A DNA stretch of 64,000 nt from Streptomyces sp. NBC_01260 (GCF_036226405.1 NZ_CP108464.1:4402001-4466000); one strand, 5' to 3'; shown: positions 18,562 to 28,443, counted from the first letter of the stretch. Translations and numbers: made by a program. The notes: a model not told the origin generated them from the sequence alone.

Positions 18562-18567
18562 TAGGAT
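18562..18567 (+). promoter_or_regulatory. Probable -10 box of the kyn operon
   Basis: TAGGAT lies 78 nt before the kynA start, just after the terminator. No good -35 box is visible, so activator-dependent transcription is possible. Confidence 0.4.
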
Positions 18568-18645
18568 GCGAGCAGGGGACCGGAGCTCCACCACCTCACG
18601 GAAGGGGCGGACCGCTACCCGGAAGCTCGTGTCGAGGAGACAGCA

Positions 18646-19494
18646 ATGTCGACGATTCACCCCGACCCCGAAGCCACCGGTGCGCAGACCCCGCACCTCG
18701 ACTTCGCGGGAACGACTCCGTACGAGGACTATGTCCAGGCGGATGTCCTGACCCACCTCCAGCACCTTCGCTCCGACGACCCGGGCGAGATGGTCTTCCT
18801 GGTCACCACCCAGGTCATGGAGCTTTGGTTCACCGTCATCGTCCATGAGTGGGAGACGGCCGCGCACGCCCTGCGCGAGGACCGGCTGCCGGTCGCGCGC
18901 GACGCGCTGAAGCGGTCGGTGCGGGAGCTGGAGGCGCTGAACGCCTCCTGGACGCCGCTCGCCCAGCTCACCCCCGCCCAGTTCAACTCCTACCGGTCCG
19001 CGCTCGGCGAGGGCTCCGGCTTCCAGTCGGCGATGTACCGGCGGATGGAGTTCCTGCTCGGCGACAAGTCCGCGTCCATGCTCGTGCCGCACCGGGGCGC
19101 GCCCCGCGTGCACGCCGAGCTGGAGAAGGCGCTCGGCGAGCCGGGGCTGTACGACGAGACCCTCGCGCTGCTCGCCCGGCGCGGCCACGCCGTGCCCCAG
19201 GCCGTGCTCGGCCGCGACCTCAGCCAGAAGTACGAGCCGTCGCCCGAGGTCGAGGCCGTCTGGGCGGAGATATACGCCAACCCCGACCAGAACGACGACC
19301 TGGTCCGGCTCGGCGAGGCGCTCACCGATGTCGGCGAGCTGGTGTGGCGATGGCGCAACGACCACCTCGTCGCCACCCGGCGGGCCATGGGCTCCAAGAC
19401 CGGAACCGGCGGTTCGGCCGGCGTCGCCTGGCTGGAGAAGCGCGCCACGAAGAACGTGTTCCCCGAGCTCTGGACGGCTCGCAGCCATGTCTGA
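18646..19494 (+). CDS. kynA: Tryptophan 2,3-dioxygenase
   Basis: The product has 282 residues from ATG 18646, with GAGGAG 5-6 nt upstream. Family motifs include VFLVTTQVMELWFTVIVHEW, FNSYRSALGEGSGFQS, WRWRNDHLVATRRAMGSKTG (with the heme-ligand His) and GTGGSAG. The heme enzyme opens the indole ring of tryptophan to N-formylkynurenine, the first step of the kynurenine pathway. The stop overlaps the kynU start by 8 nt, so the two are translationally coupled. Confidence 0.95.
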   Translation: MSTIHPDPEATGAQTPHLDFAGTTPYEDYVQADVLTHLQHLRSDDPGEMVFLVTTQVMELWFTVIVHEWETAAHALREDRLPVARDALKRSVRELEALNASWTPLAQLTPAQFNSYRSALGEGSGFQSAMYRRMEFLLGDKSASMLVPHRGAPRVHAELEKALGEPGLYDETLALLARRGHAVPQAVLGRDLSQKYEPSPEVEAVWAEIYANPDQNDDLVRLGEALTDVGELVWRWRNDHLVATRRAMGSKTGTGGSAGVAWLEKRATKNVFPELWTARSHV

Positions 19495-20683
19495 TCTTCA
19501 GGAGCGCGCCCAGGCGCTCGACTCCGCCGACGAACTGGCGCCGCTGCGCGAGCTGTTCACGCTCGACGACACCGTCTACCTGGACGGCAACTCGCTGGGC
19601 GCGCTGCCCCGCCACGTGCCCGCCCGGCTGCAGGACGTCCTGACCCGCGAGTGGGGCGAACTGCGCATCCGGTCCTGGGGCGAGAGCGGCTGGTGGACGG
19701 CGCCGGAGCGGATCGGCGACCGCATCGCCCCGATCGTCGGGGCGGCCGCGGGGCAGATCGTCGTCGGCGACTCGACGAGCGTGAACGTCTTCAAGGCCGT
19801 CGTCGCCGCGACCCGGCTGGCGCCGGAGGGCCGCGACGAGATCCTGGTCGACGCGAACACCTTCCCCACCGACGGGTACATCGCCGAGTCGGCCGCCCGG
19901 ATGACCGGTCACCGGATCGTCCCCGTGGCCCCCGCCGATGTGCCTGACGCCCTCGGTCCGCGCACCGCGGCCGCCCTGCTCAACCACGTCGACTACCGCA
20001 CCGGCAGGCTCCACGACCTGCCCGGACTCACCGCCGCCGTGCACGCGGCGGGCGCGATCGCGGTCTGGGACCTGTGCCACAGCGCGGGCGCGCTGCCCGT
20101 CGGGCTGGACGCGCACGAGGTGGACCTGGCGGTCGGCTGCACGTACAAGTACCTCAACGGCGGCCCCGGTTCGCCCGCGTACCTGTACGTCGCCGCACGC
20201 CATCAGGCGGCCTTCGACTCGCCCCTGCCGGGGTGGACGTCGCACGCCGACCCGTTCGCGATGACCCCCGGGTACGCGCCCGCCGACGGCGCCGTACGGG
20301 GCCGGGTCGGGACCCCCGACATCCTGTCCATGCTGGCCCTGGAGGCGTCCCTCGACGTGTGGGACGGGGTCGGGGTCGAGGCGGTACGGGCCAAGTCCCT
20401 GGCGCTGACGGACTTCTTCCTGGAGTGCGTCGCGGCGTACGTCCCCGAAGGACGCGTCACCCCGGTCACCCCGGCCGCCCACGCGGAACGCGGCAGCCAG
20501 GTCGCGCTGCGGTGTGAGGACGCCGAACCGGTGATGGGCGCGCTCATCGCACGCGGAGTCGTCGGGGATCTGCGCCGCCCGGACGTGCTGCGGTTCGGAT
20601 TCACGCCGCTGTACGTGGGATTCGCCGACGCGGAACGCGCGGCGCGGCTGCTCGCCGAGGTGTTGGCCGCTCCGGCGGCGTAG
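19487..20683 (+). CDS. kynU: Kynureninase
   Basis: The product has 398 residues from ATG 19487, overlapping kynA by 8 nt. LDGNSLGALP near the N-terminus, EWGELRIRSWGESGWW, WDLCHSAGALPVGLDAHEVD and the PLP-lysine motif CTYKYLNGGPGSPAYLYV identify the PLP hydrolase that turns kynurenine into anthranilate and alanine. Anthranilate can feed tryptophan recycling, catabolism or specialised metabolites. No anthranilate-degrading genes are seen here. Confidence 0.96.
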   Translation: MSDLQERAQALDSADELAPLRELFTLDDTVYLDGNSLGALPRHVPARLQDVLTREWGELRIRSWGESGWWTAPERIGDRIAPIVGAAAGQIVVGDSTSVNVFKAVVAATRLAPEGRDEILVDANTFPTDGYIAESAARMTGHRIVPVAPADVPDALGPRTAAALLNHVDYRTGRLHDLPGLTAAVHAAGAIAVWDLCHSAGALPVGLDAHEVDLAVGCTYKYLNGGPGSPAYLYVAARHQAAFDSPLPGWTSHADPFAMTPGYAPADGAVRGRVGTPDILSMLALEASLDVWDGVGVEAVRAKSLALTDFFLECVAAYVPEGRVTPVTPAAHAERGSQVALRCEDAEPVMGALIARGVVGDLRRPDVLRFGFTPLYVGFADAERAARLLAEVLAAPAA

Positions 20684-20797
20684 GCTCCCTGGTCAGTCCG
20701 GCGACCGGCTCGCCCCGGTCGCCGGACGGGTTCCGGGCCCACCCGGGAGTGGGAAGAATGGCGTGCGACGGCCGTCGGCGGCGAGGGGTTGCACCGC

Positions 20798-21415
20798 ATG
20801 ATCTTCGATATCCACCCTGGCGGTGACGGTGACGGCGGGAGCTGCCCTGCCGGCTATGTGAGGGCCTCGCGCGCGGTCCTCGCCGATGTGGTGCGACGCC
20901 GGGAGGACCTCCGGGTGCTGTGCGAAGCCGGTTTTCCGCAGGGCCCTTTCCGGATGGCCCCGCCCCTCGCCGCGGACGACTGCGTGGTCGAGACGAGCAG
21001 CGTGGTGGGCCTCGGCGAGGTGGTCGAGATCGCGGAGCTGGACTTCGGCGATCTGCTGCTCTTCGGCTCGGTCCAGGGCTGGTACCTCTTTCTCCACCTC
21101 GGCGACGGCACGGTACACGCCTACCCCGACCGGATGGCGCTCTTCGTCGGAGACTTCCGTCCGGTGCACACGGACCTCTCCTCGCTCCGGCACATGCTGG
21201 AACTGCTGCACCGGCGCAAGCTGCGGATGAAACGCGAGCGGACCGGCCCCGTCGTCCTCTCGCCGCACGGTGAACTCGACCGCTTCGCCGACGGGATACT
21301 GGAGGAGTTCGCCGGCCTCGACCCGCTGGTCTTCTCCGAGGAGGACTCCAGGGAAAGCCCCTGGATCTTCTTCTTCGCCGACCTCCGGAGCGGGATGTAC
21401 GACCCGTCCTACTAG
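20798..21415 (+). CDS. SUKH/SMI1-KNR4-like protein (tentative)
   Basis: The product has 205 residues from ATG 20798 (GCGAGGGG about 9 nt upstream; an in-frame TTG 20789 is less likely). The middle, LLLFGSVQGWYLFLHLGDGTVHAYPDRM, and the following helix LSSLRHMLELLHRR look like the SUKH-4 group of the SMI1/KNR4 superfamily, often immunity proteins of contact toxins. No toxin gene is adjacent. It lies inside the kynurenine locus with the same orientation, so it may simply be transcribed with it. Function open. Confidence 0.55.
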   Translation: MIFDIHPGGDGDGGSCPAGYVRASRAVLADVVRRREDLRVLCEAGFPQGPFRMAPPLAADDCVVETSSVVGLGEVVEIAELDFGDLLLFGSVQGWYLFLHLGDGTVHAYPDRMALFVGDFRPVHTDLSSLRHMLELLHRRKLRMKRERTGPVVLSPHGELDRFADGILEEFAGLDPLVFSEEDSRESPWIFFFADLRSGMYDPSY

Positions 21416-21532
21416 CGACCCGGCCGGGCGGGCGTCCCCAGTGACCGCCACCGGGGCGGGGAACGGCTCCATACTGATACCGTCCCCGCAGGTCAGCCCA
21501 GTTGGGCATTGTCAGGGGACGGTTGGAGCAGC

Positions 21533-22408
21533 ATGTCGGATTCTGCCGCGCGTGATCAGGACGCAGCCGAGACCGAGTCCGCGTTCTCGCATCCGGTGGT
21601 CGCCCCCGATGCCTCCGCCGCCTACGGCAGCCACCCGGACCAGACGATCGACTTCTACGCCCCGCACGACGGACGCACCGGCGCGCCCGTCGTGGTCGTC
21701 CTGCACGGCGGGGCGTGGCGGGCGCCGTACGACCGGCTCCACGTGTCCCCGTTCGCGGGATTCCTGGCCCGGCGCGGGTTCGCCGTCGCCAGCGTCGAGT
21801 ACCGGCGGGGCAGCGAGATCCCGCAGCAGCGCGGCTCTGGCCCGGTCGCCGGCCGCTGGCCGGAGACCTTTGACGACGTCGCGGCGGCGATGGACGCGCT
21901 GCCGGAGCTGCTGGCGCGGGAGCTGCCCGCGGCGGACGCCCGGCGCATCGTCGTCACCGGGCACTCGGCGGGCGGGCAGCTCGCCCTGTGGGCCGCCGCC
22001 CGGCACGTACTGCCGGAGGGCTCGCCGTGGCGGCTGCCGCGCCCGCCCGCGCTGCGCGGCGTGGTGGCCCTCGCACCGATCGCGGACTTCACCCGCGCGG
22101 TCGAACTGGATGTGTGCTCCGGCGCGATCGGGCAGTTCCTGGGGACCGACGAGGACTTCGCCGCACGGAGCGCGCACGCCGACCCGGCGCTGCTGCTGCC
22201 CACCGGCATCGCGACCGCCGTGGTGCAGGGCACCACGGACCTCACGGTGCCGCAGGCCGTCGTGGAGGCGTTCGTCGACGCGGCCGCGAAGGAGGGGGAG
22301 ACCGTGGGGCTGACCCTGCTGCCCGGCGTCGGGCACTTCCCGCTGATCGATCCGGCGGCCGACGCGTGCGCGGTGGTGGCCGAGGAGATCGCCCAGCTGG
22401 CCTGGTGA
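21533..22408 (+). CDS. Alpha/beta hydrolase, probable kynurenine formamidase
   Basis: The product has 291 residues from ATG 21533 (GGAG just upstream). It has the HSL/arylformamidase-type oxyanion motif HGGAW (58-62), the nucleophile in GHSAGG (Ser145) and a C-terminal catalytic His in GVGHFPL (His268). The HGGxW motif and its position after kynA-kynU make N-formylkynurenine hydrolysis, the missing step between those enzymes, the best guess. Another esterase role is possible, since no other formamidase gene is seen in the window. Confidence 0.75.
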   Translation: MSDSAARDQDAAETESAFSHPVVAPDASAAYGSHPDQTIDFYAPHDGRTGAPVVVVLHGGAWRAPYDRLHVSPFAGFLARRGFAVASVEYRRGSEIPQQRGSGPVAGRWPETFDDVAAAMDALPELLARELPAADARRIVVTGHSAGGQLALWAAARHVLPEGSPWRLPRPPALRGVVALAPIADFTRAVELDVCSGAIGQFLGTDEDFAARSAHADPALLLPTGIATAVVQGTTDLTVPQAVVEAFVDAAAKEGETVGLTLLPGVGHFPLIDPAADACAVVAEEIAQLAW

Positions 22409-22504
22409 ACCCGCGGTACGCGGCCGGCGGCGGACCCGGGTAGTACTTGCGACGGACGGTCCAGGATCCGTATCTGTACTGACGACCCCGCTCGCCGTGC
22501 CGCC

Positions 22505-22510
22505 TACCGT
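22505..22510 (+). promoter_or_regulatory. Leaderless -10 box for the sensor kinase operon
   Basis: TACCGT ends 6 nt before GTG 22517. Confidence 0.5.
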
Positions 22511-22516
22511 GGAAGC

Positions 22517-23815
22517 GTGACCGAGACCAAGACCAGAAACCCGGAGCTCCGGATGGCCGTAGGGGCCATAGGCGGCCTGCGGCAGGCCCTCATCCAGGAC
22601 GCGTTCGCCTACCGCCCGCTGCCGCCGATGCGGACCGACGGGCCGCTGACCCGGCGGCTGCCGGAGCGGCTCCGGTCCGGTGCCGGGTGGACGCCGCACG
22701 CGGTGGTGCTGGGGGCCGCGCTGATCGCGTTCATGACGGGGTTCTCCCGCACCGGCAACGCCGGTGTCCTGCTGTCCGGGCTGCTGCCCGCCGCCTGCAT
22801 CGCGATGACGCTGGTCAGGCCGGTCGGGGCTTTCTGGATGTCGATGGCGCTGACCCCGGTGAGCGCGGTCTTCGGAGGCGTGGACGAGCTGTGGGGGCCG
22901 AGCATCTTCTTCTCCCACCTGGTCGTGCTGGTCGTCGTCGCGGCCCGGACCCGGCCGCGCACCGCCGCCTGGATGTGGGGCCTGACCCTGCTGTTCGGCA
23001 CGCTCCTGGAGAACCTGGGCTGGGACACCTCGTCGAACACCGCGGCCATGGCCGTGACCTCCGCGTTCGCCCTGCTCGTCGTGAGCCTGGTGCAGATCCG
23101 GCGGGAGGCGGAGCGCGAGGTCACCGTGCAGCGCACCGTCACCGCCGTCGAGCGCGACCGGCGCACGCTGCTGGAGGAGCGCACCACCATCGCCCGCGAA
23201 CTGCACGACGTGGTGGCCCACCACATGTCGGTCGTCGCGATCCAGGCCGAGGCCGCCCCGTACCGGGTGGAGAATCCGCCGCCCGAGCTGGAGCAGGCGT
23301 TCATCACGATCCGGGAGAACGCCGTCGCGGCGCTCACCGAACTGCGCCGGGTGCTCGGTGTCGTACGGACCGAGGGCTACGAGGTGCCGGACGCGCCGCA
23401 GCCCACCCTGGCCGAGCTCGACGGCCTCCTCGCCAATGTCGGCGAGGCGGGCCTGACGACGCGGAAGACGGTGACCGGCGCGGTGCGCGAACTGCCGCAG
23501 GGCGTCGAGCTGTCGGCGTACCGGATCATCCAGGAGGCCCTCAGCAACACCCTGCGGCACGCGCCGGGCGCCACCGCCGAGGTCGAGATCGGCTATGTGC
23601 TGGGCGGGCTCGGACTGCGCGTCGTCAACGGCCCGCCGACCGGCCCGGTGAAACCCTCGCAGGGGGCCGGGCACGGGATCACCGGGATGCGGGAGCGGGT
23701 CGGGATGCTGAACGGTGAGATGACCGCCGGGACGACCGCGGACGGCGGTTACGAGGTCGCGGCCTTCATCCCCGTCCAGCAGACCCCCTCCGACGCCCCC
23801 GTGGAGCAGGCATGA
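22517..23815 (+). CDS. Two-component sensor histidine kinase, NarL/DesK type
   Basis: The product has 432 residues from GTG 22517. Five or so membrane helices (about 60-195) are followed by a HisKA_3 dimerisation domain with RELHDVVAHHMSVVAIQ (His230 phospho-acceptor) and a C-terminal HATPase domain (IIQEALSNTLRHAPG; GHGITGMRERVGML). There is no extracellular sensor loop of note, so it may sense the membrane. It overlaps the response regulator by 4 nt (ATGA) and they form a pair. Signal unknown; the adjacent P450 or ABC genes may be targets. Confidence 0.92.
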   Translation: MTETKTRNPELRMAVGAIGGLRQALIQDAFAYRPLPPMRTDGPLTRRLPERLRSGAGWTPHAVVLGAALIAFMTGFSRTGNAGVLLSGLLPAACIAMTLVRPVGAFWMSMALTPVSAVFGGVDELWGPSIFFSHLVVLVVVAARTRPRTAAWMWGLTLLFGTLLENLGWDTSSNTAAMAVTSAFALLVVSLVQIRREAEREVTVQRTVTAVERDRRTLLEERTTIARELHDVVAHHMSVVAIQAEAAPYRVENPPPELEQAFITIRENAVAALTELRRVLGVVRTEGYEVPDAPQPTLAELDGLLANVGEAGLTTRKTVTGAVRELPQGVELSAYRIIQEALSNTLRHAPGATAEVEIGYVLGGLGLRVVNGPPTGPVKPSQGAGHGITGMRERVGMLNGEMTAGTTADGGYEVAAFIPVQQTPSDAPVEQA

Positions 23816-24489
23816 CGACCGACGCGGGTGCGACGATCCGGGTACTGATCGTCGATGACCAGATGATGGTCCGCGAGGGTTTCTCGGTGCTGCTCAACGC
23901 GATGCCGGGCATCGAGGTCGCCGGTGAGGCGGTCAACGGCCGCGAGGCCGTCTCGCAGGTCGCGGCGCTCCGCCCCGACGTGGTGCTGATGGACATCCGG
24001 ATGCCGGAGCTCAACGGCATCGAGGCGACCCGCGAGATCGTCGCGGCGGACGGAGACGCCAAGGTACTGGTGCTGACCACCTTCGACCTCGACGAGTACG
24101 TCTACCAGGCGCTGCGCGCGGGCGCCTCCGGCTTCCTCCTCAAGGACGCCTCGGCCCGTCAGCTCGCAGACGGTGTAAGGGTGGTGGCCTCCGGTGAGGC
24201 ACTGCTCGCCCCCACCGTCACCAAGCGGCTGATCAACGAGTTCTCCAAGCTCACGGCCGCCCCGCGCCCGCCCGCGCTCGCCCGGATCGGCGACCTCACC
24301 GAGCGCGAGACGGAGGTGCTGGTCCTCATCGCCCAGGGCCTGTCGAACGCGGAGATCGCCTCGCATCTGGTGGTCGCCGAGTCGACCATCAAGACCCATG
24401 TGAGCCGCATCCTGGTCAAGCTGGGCCTGCGCGACCGCACCCAGGCCGCCGTCTTCGCCTACGAGGCCCGGCTGGTCACGCCGTCCTGA
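23812..24489 (+). CDS. Two-component response regulator, NarL/LuxR type
   Basis: The product has 225 residues. The receiver domain (about 8-125) has the phospho-accepting Asp in VVLMDIRMPELNG and the conserved Lys in GFLLKD. The C-terminal LuxR HTH reads LTERETEVLVLIAQGLSNAE then VAESTIKTHVSRIL. It is coupled to the preceding kinase by an ATGA overlap and is its cognate transcription factor. Confidence 0.95.
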   Translation: MTTDAGATIRVLIVDDQMMVREGFSVLLNAMPGIEVAGEAVNGREAVSQVAALRPDVVLMDIRMPELNGIEATREIVAADGDAKVLVLTTFDLDEYVYQALRAGASGFLLKDASARQLADGVRVVASGEALLAPTVTKRLINEFSKLTAAPRPPALARIGDLTERETEVLVLIAQGLSNAEIASHLVVAESTIKTHVSRILVKLGLRDRTQAAVFAYEARLVTPS

Positions 24490-24598
24490 GCGCCTGCGCG
24501 GCCCGGGCCGCTCGCGCCGTCCTGCAAGCGGGTGCGGCCCCCGGGAGGGCGGGTGGGTGCGGCCCCCGGGAGGGCTGGCCCGGTGGCGGGTGGCCGGT

Positions 24599-24604
24599 TA
24601 GCGT
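24599..24604 (+). promoter_or_regulatory. Leaderless -10 box for the cytochrome P450 gene
   Basis: TAGCGT ends 6 nt before ATG 24611. Confidence 0.5.
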
Positions 24605-24610
24605 CGGTTC

Positions 24611-25846
24611 ATGAACCAGCCCACGCGTGCCGCCTCCGGTTCCGCCGCCCCCTTCGACCCGTGGTCGGCGGCGTTCGTCGCCGATCCGTATCCCGCCTAT
24701 GCCGAGCTGCGGGCCACCGGCCGGGCGCACTACTTCGAGCCCACCGACCAGTGGCTCGTGCCGCACCACGCCGATGTGTCCGCGCTGCTGCGTGACCGCC
24801 GGCTGGGCCGGACGTATCTGCACCGGTTCACGCACGAGGAGTTCGGCCGGACGGCTCCGCCTCCCGAGCACGAGCCGTTCGAGACGCTCAACGGGCAGGG
24901 GATGCTGGACCTGGAGCCGCCGGACCACACGCGCATCCGGCGGCTGGTCTCCAAGGCGTTCACCCCGCGCACCGTCGAGCAGCTCGCGCCGACCGTACGG
25001 CGGCTGGCCGCCGGGCTCGTCGACGACTTCGTCGCGCAGGGCGGGGGCGATCTGCTCACGGCGGTCGCCGAGCCGCTGCCCGTCGCCGTGATCGCCGAGA
25101 TGCTCGGCATCCCGGAGTCCGACCGTGCGCCGCTGCGGCCCTGGTCGGCGGCGATCTGCGGGATGTACGAGCTCAACCCGTCCGAGGAGACCGCCCGCGC
25201 CGCCGTCCGCGCCTCGCTCGACTTCTCCGCGTATCTGCGCGAACTGATCGCCGAGCGGCGCGGGAACCCGGGTACGGATCTGATCTCCGCGCTCATCGCC
25301 GCCCATGACGAGGGCGAGCGGCTGACCGAGCAGGAGATGGTCTCCACCTGTGTGCTGCTGCTGAACGCGGGACACGAGGCGACCGTCAACACCACGGTGA
25401 ACGGCTGGTGGACGCTGCTGCGCCACCCCGGGCAGCTGGCCGCGCTGCGGGCCGACCACGGGCTGCTGCCGTCCGCGATCGAGGAGCTGATGCGGTACGA
25501 CACCCCGCTCCAGATGTTCGAGCGCTGGGTGCTCGACGACATCGAGATCGGCGGCACGGTCATTCCGCGCGGCTCCGAGGTGGCCCTGCTCTTCGGCTCG
25601 GCCAACCGCGACCCGGCCCGCTTCCCCGACCCGGACACGCTGGACCTCTCCCGGCAGGAGAACCCGCACATCACCTTCGGCGCGGGCATCCACTTCTGTC
25701 TGGGCGCCCCGCTGGCCCGGGTGGAACTGGCTGCGTCCTTCGGGGAGTTGCTCCGCCGGGCGCCTGGAATGCGGCTGGTCGCGGAGCCGGAGTGGAATCC
25801 GGGGTACGTGATCCGGGGCGTGAAGGAGCTGCGCGTCGAGCTGTGA
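24611..25846 (+). CDS. Cytochrome P450 (CYP107-like)
   Basis: The product has 411 residues. The I-helix motif is LLLNAGHEATVN (AGHEAT replaces the usual AGxET but keeps the Thr), the K-helix has AIEELMRY, and the heme-binding loop is FGAGIHFCLGAPLARVE with Cys363 as axial ligand. Length and motifs fit soluble bacterial class I P450s. From memory S. coelicolor has a CYP107T1 in this neighbourhood. No ferredoxin gene is adjacent, so electrons must come from elsewhere. Substrate unknown. Confidence 0.92.
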   Translation: MNQPTRAASGSAAPFDPWSAAFVADPYPAYAELRATGRAHYFEPTDQWLVPHHADVSALLRDRRLGRTYLHRFTHEEFGRTAPPPEHEPFETLNGQGMLDLEPPDHTRIRRLVSKAFTPRTVEQLAPTVRRLAAGLVDDFVAQGGGDLLTAVAEPLPVAVIAEMLGIPESDRAPLRPWSAAICGMYELNPSEETARAAVRASLDFSAYLRELIAERRGNPGTDLISALIAAHDEGERLTEQEMVSTCVLLLNAGHEATVNTTVNGWWTLLRHPGQLAALRADHGLLPSAIEELMRYDTPLQMFERWVLDDIEIGGTVIPRGSEVALLFGSANRDPARFPDPDTLDLSRQENPHITFGAGIHFCLGAPLARVELAASFGELLRRAPGMRLVAEPEWNPGYVIRGVKELRVEL

Positions 25847-25870
25847 CCGGCCGGGTGCGGGCCGCCCCGC

Positions 25871-27496
25871 TCAGTTCAGCATGTCCCGCCTCCGCAGCGC
25901 CGCCAGACCGCCGGACACCAGGGCCACCGCGAGCACGGTGAGCAGCGCCACCGGACCCCACTCCATCCCCGCCCCGGGCAGCTTCGGCAGGTGGGTGAAC
26001 GGCGACAGGTCCATCACCGGCTGCGGCAGGTTCAGGGCCGGGCCGATCCAGCCCAGCGCCAGGCAGAGCCCCACCAGTCCCCAGGCCGCGGCGGCGGCCT
26101 TCGGCAGCGCCCCGTACAGCAGGACCGTCACCCCGCCCAGGAGCCAGACGGCGGGCAGCTGCACCAGCGAGGCGCCGAGCACGGCGGGCAGCTCGTGCCC
26201 GTATCCCGCGGCCAGGCCGAGGCCGCCGGCCACCGTGATCAGGGCCGCGCCGCCGAAGGCGATGAGCAGGTGGCCGGCCGCCCAGCCGATCCGGCCGACC
26301 CCGCCCGCCAGCACTGGTTCGGCCCGCCCGGCGGTTTCCTCGCCGTGCAGCCGCAGCACCGAGGAGACGATGTACAGCGCTGCCACCGTGCCGAGCACGG
26401 AGACCATCGAGGCGAGGAACGCGTCGGTCAGACCGGCCTGTCCGCCCATCCGCTCGAAGATCTCCCTGGTCTTCTCGTTGTCCCCGACGAGATCGGCCGC
26501 TCCGCCGGTCAGCCCGCCGAAGACGACGCCGACCGCGGCGAACGACACCGTCCATCCCAGTAGCGCACCGCGCTGGAGCCGCACGGCGAGCCCGAACGCC
26601 GTGGAGATCCGGCCCCGGGCGGGCCCCGGCCGGGTCGCCAGGAAGCTCATGCCGACATCGCGCCGCCCGGTCAGCGCGTACGCCGCGGCGCACTGCACCG
26701 CCACGGCGGCGACGATCACCAGGAGCACCCACCACCGCTCGTCCGCGTACGGCCGGACGTTCTCCGCCCAGCCGATGGGGGAGAGCCAGGTGAACACGGA
26801 CGAACCGTCGGCCGTCGCGGAGTCGCCCGCCGCCTTCAGGACGAACGCGGCGCCGATCACCGCGGCCGTCAGCCCCTTCGCGAGCCGGGCGCTCTCGGTG
26901 AACTGAGCGGCGATCGCGGCGGTGCAGGCGAACAGCACACCGACTCCGGCGACGGCCGACGCGATCGCCACCGCCCCGGCGCCGCCCGCCCCCGACCCGG
27001 CCATCCCGGCCATGATCACCAGGGCCAGCGCGGCATTGGCGACCACCGCGGCGAGCAGTGCGGCGGTCAGCGGGGCGCGCCGTCCCACCATGGCCGAGGA
27101 GAGCATCTCCTGACGTCCGGTCTCCTCTTCCTCCCGGGTGTGCCGCACGACGACGACCAGACTCATCACCGCGGCCAGCGCGGCGCCGAAGGCGATCATG
27201 CGCCAGCTGACGAGCCCGCCGACGGAGTCGTCGAACACCGGCCCGTACATCGCCCGCAGGGAGCTGTTGCCGTTCATCGAGGCGGCGAGCTCGGCGCGCT
27301 GGGCGTCCGTCCCGTAGAGCGAGGAGATGGATTTCCCGACGGAGGAGAACGAGCCGCCGAGCACGATCACCCAGAGCGGCATGATGATCCGGTCGCGCCG
27401 CAGGGCGAGCCTCAGCAGGACCCAGGTCCCCGCGAGCTGTCCGGTCCCGGTCCGGCGACCGGCGTCGGCCCGTGCGGTCATGGTCACGGCAGTCAT
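25871..27496 (-). CDS. ABC exporter permease
   Basis: The product has 541 residues from ATG 27496, with about 12 hydrophobic helices in two similar halves, the layout of ABC-2 type exporters of the polyketide-antibiotic or multidrug class. The segment [20 protein letters not shown] and the later [20 protein letters not shown] are cytoplasmic coupling-helix-like signatures present in both halves. Its start overlaps the ATPase stop by 4 nt, so the two are translated together. Substrate unknown. Confidence 0.9.
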   Translation of the reverse strand: MTAVTMTARADAGRRTGTGQLAGTWVLLRLALRRDRIIMPLWVIVLGGSFSSVGKSISSLYGTDAQRAELAASMNGNSSLRAMYGPVFDDSVGGLVSWRMIAFGAALAAVMSLVVVVRHTREEEETGRQEMLSSAMVGRRAPLTAALLAAVVANAALALVIMAGMAGSGAGGAGAVAIASAVAGVGVLFACTAAIAAQFTESARLAKGLTAAVIGAAFVLKAAGDSATADGSSVFTWLSPIGWAENVRPYADERWWVLLVIVAAVAVQCAAAYALTGRRDVGMSFLATRPGPARGRISTAFGLAVRLQRGALLGWTVSFAAVGVVFGGLTGGAADLVGDNEKTREIFERMGGQAGLTDAFLASMVSVLGTVAALYIVSSVLRLHGEETAGRAEPVLAGGVGRIGWAAGHLLIAFGGAALITVAGGLGLAAGYGHELPAVLGASLVQLPAVWLLGGVTVLLYGALPKAAAAAWGLVGLCLALGWIGPALNLPQPVMDLSPFTHLPKLPGAGMEWGPVALLTVLAVALVSGGLAALRRRDMLN

Positions 27497-28407
27497 CGCG
27501 CCGCCACCTCCGCGACCTGGCCGGTGTCCGCCGCGTAGTGCCGCAGGAAGAGCTCCTCCAGCGTGGGCGGGGTGCTGGTCAGCGACCGGACCCCGGACGC
27601 CGAGAGCGATTTGAGGACGGCGTCCAGCTTGTCCGTGTCGACCTGGAGCGTGACCTGCCGCCCCTGGATGTCGAGGTCGTGCACCCCGGGCAGCCCCGCC
27701 AGTCCGTTGGGCTCTCCGGCCAGTTCGGCGCTGATGTTGGTGCGGGTCAGATGGCGCATCCCGGCCAGCGAGCCGGTCTCCACCGTCCGCCCCTGGCGGA
27801 TGATGCTGACCCGGTCGCAGAGCGACTCGACCTCGCTGAGGATGTGGCTGGAGAGCAGGATCGTCCGCCCGCGGTCGCGCTCCTCGGTGACGCAGCTCTG
27901 GAAGACCTCCTCCATCAACGGGTCGAGCCCGCTGGTCGGTTCGTCCAGGATCAGCAGGTCCACATCGGAGGCGAACGCGGCGACCAGGGCCACCTTCTGC
28001 CGGTTGCCCTTGGAGTACGTACGCCCCTTCTTGGTCGGGTCGAGCTCGAACCGCTCCACGAGGTCGGCGCGGCGGGCGTCGTCCAGTCCGCCGCGCAGCC
28101 GCCCGTACAGATCGATCACCTCGCCGCCGGAGAGGTTGCGCCACAGCGTGACGTCGCCGGGGACGTACGCCACCCGCCGGTGCAGTTCCACCGCGTCGCG
28201 CCAGGGGTCGCGGCCGAGCAGCTGGGCGGCGCCCGCGTCGGCCCGCAGCAGGCCGAGCAGGACCCGGATGGTGGTGGACTTCCCGGATCCGTTGGGCCCG
28301 AGGAAGCCGTGGACCTCACCGGACTCGACGGTCAGGTCGAGCCCGTCCAATGCGTGCGTCCGGCCGAACGACTTGTGCAGTCCGGCCACGGTGATTGCCG
28401 TCGTCAT
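27493..28407 (-). CDS. ABC transporter ATP-binding protein
   Basis: The product has 304 residues from ATG 28407. It has Walker [13 protein letters not shown], the signature region [11 protein letters not shown], Walker [13 protein letters not shown] and the switch His in [10 protein letters not shown]. The C-terminal 80 residues are the extra domain of DrrA-type ATPases. It is coupled to the permease gene and divergent from a GbsR/MarR regulator across a perfect palindrome, so this regulator most likely controls the exporter. Confidence 0.95.
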   Translation of the reverse strand: MTTAITVAGLHKSFGRTHALDGLDLTVESGEVHGFLGPNGSGKSTTIRVLLGLLRADAGAAQLLGRDPWRDAVELHRRVAYVPGDVTLWRNLSGGEVIDLYGRLRGGLDDARRADLVERFELDPTKKGRTYSKGNRQKVALVAAFASDVDLLILDEPTSGLDPLMEEVFQSCVTEERDRGRTILLSSHILSEVESLCDRVSIIRQGRTVETGSLAGMRHLTRTNISAELAGEPNGLAGLPGVHDLDIQGRQVTLQVDTDKLDAVLKSLSASGVRSLTSTPPTLEELFLRHYAADTGQVAEVAAR

Positions 28408-28427
28408 GATTTTGAACGTACGCTACT

Positions 28428-28443
28428 TTCACAAATTTGTGAA
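28428..28443. promoter_or_regulatory. Palindromic operator between ABC exporter and GbsR/MarR regulator
   Basis: TTCACAAATTTGTGAA is a perfect 16-bp palindrome in an unusually A/T-rich divergent promoter region. It lies 20 bp before the ATPase start and overlaps the probable promoter (TAGCGT or TACGTT on the minus strand). Confidence 0.75.

Noticed and set aside
16746..18848. 700-codon plus-strand frame across MFS, DUF3151 and kynA
   Set aside because: It runs through three real genes in another frame; Arg/Gly-rich shadow.
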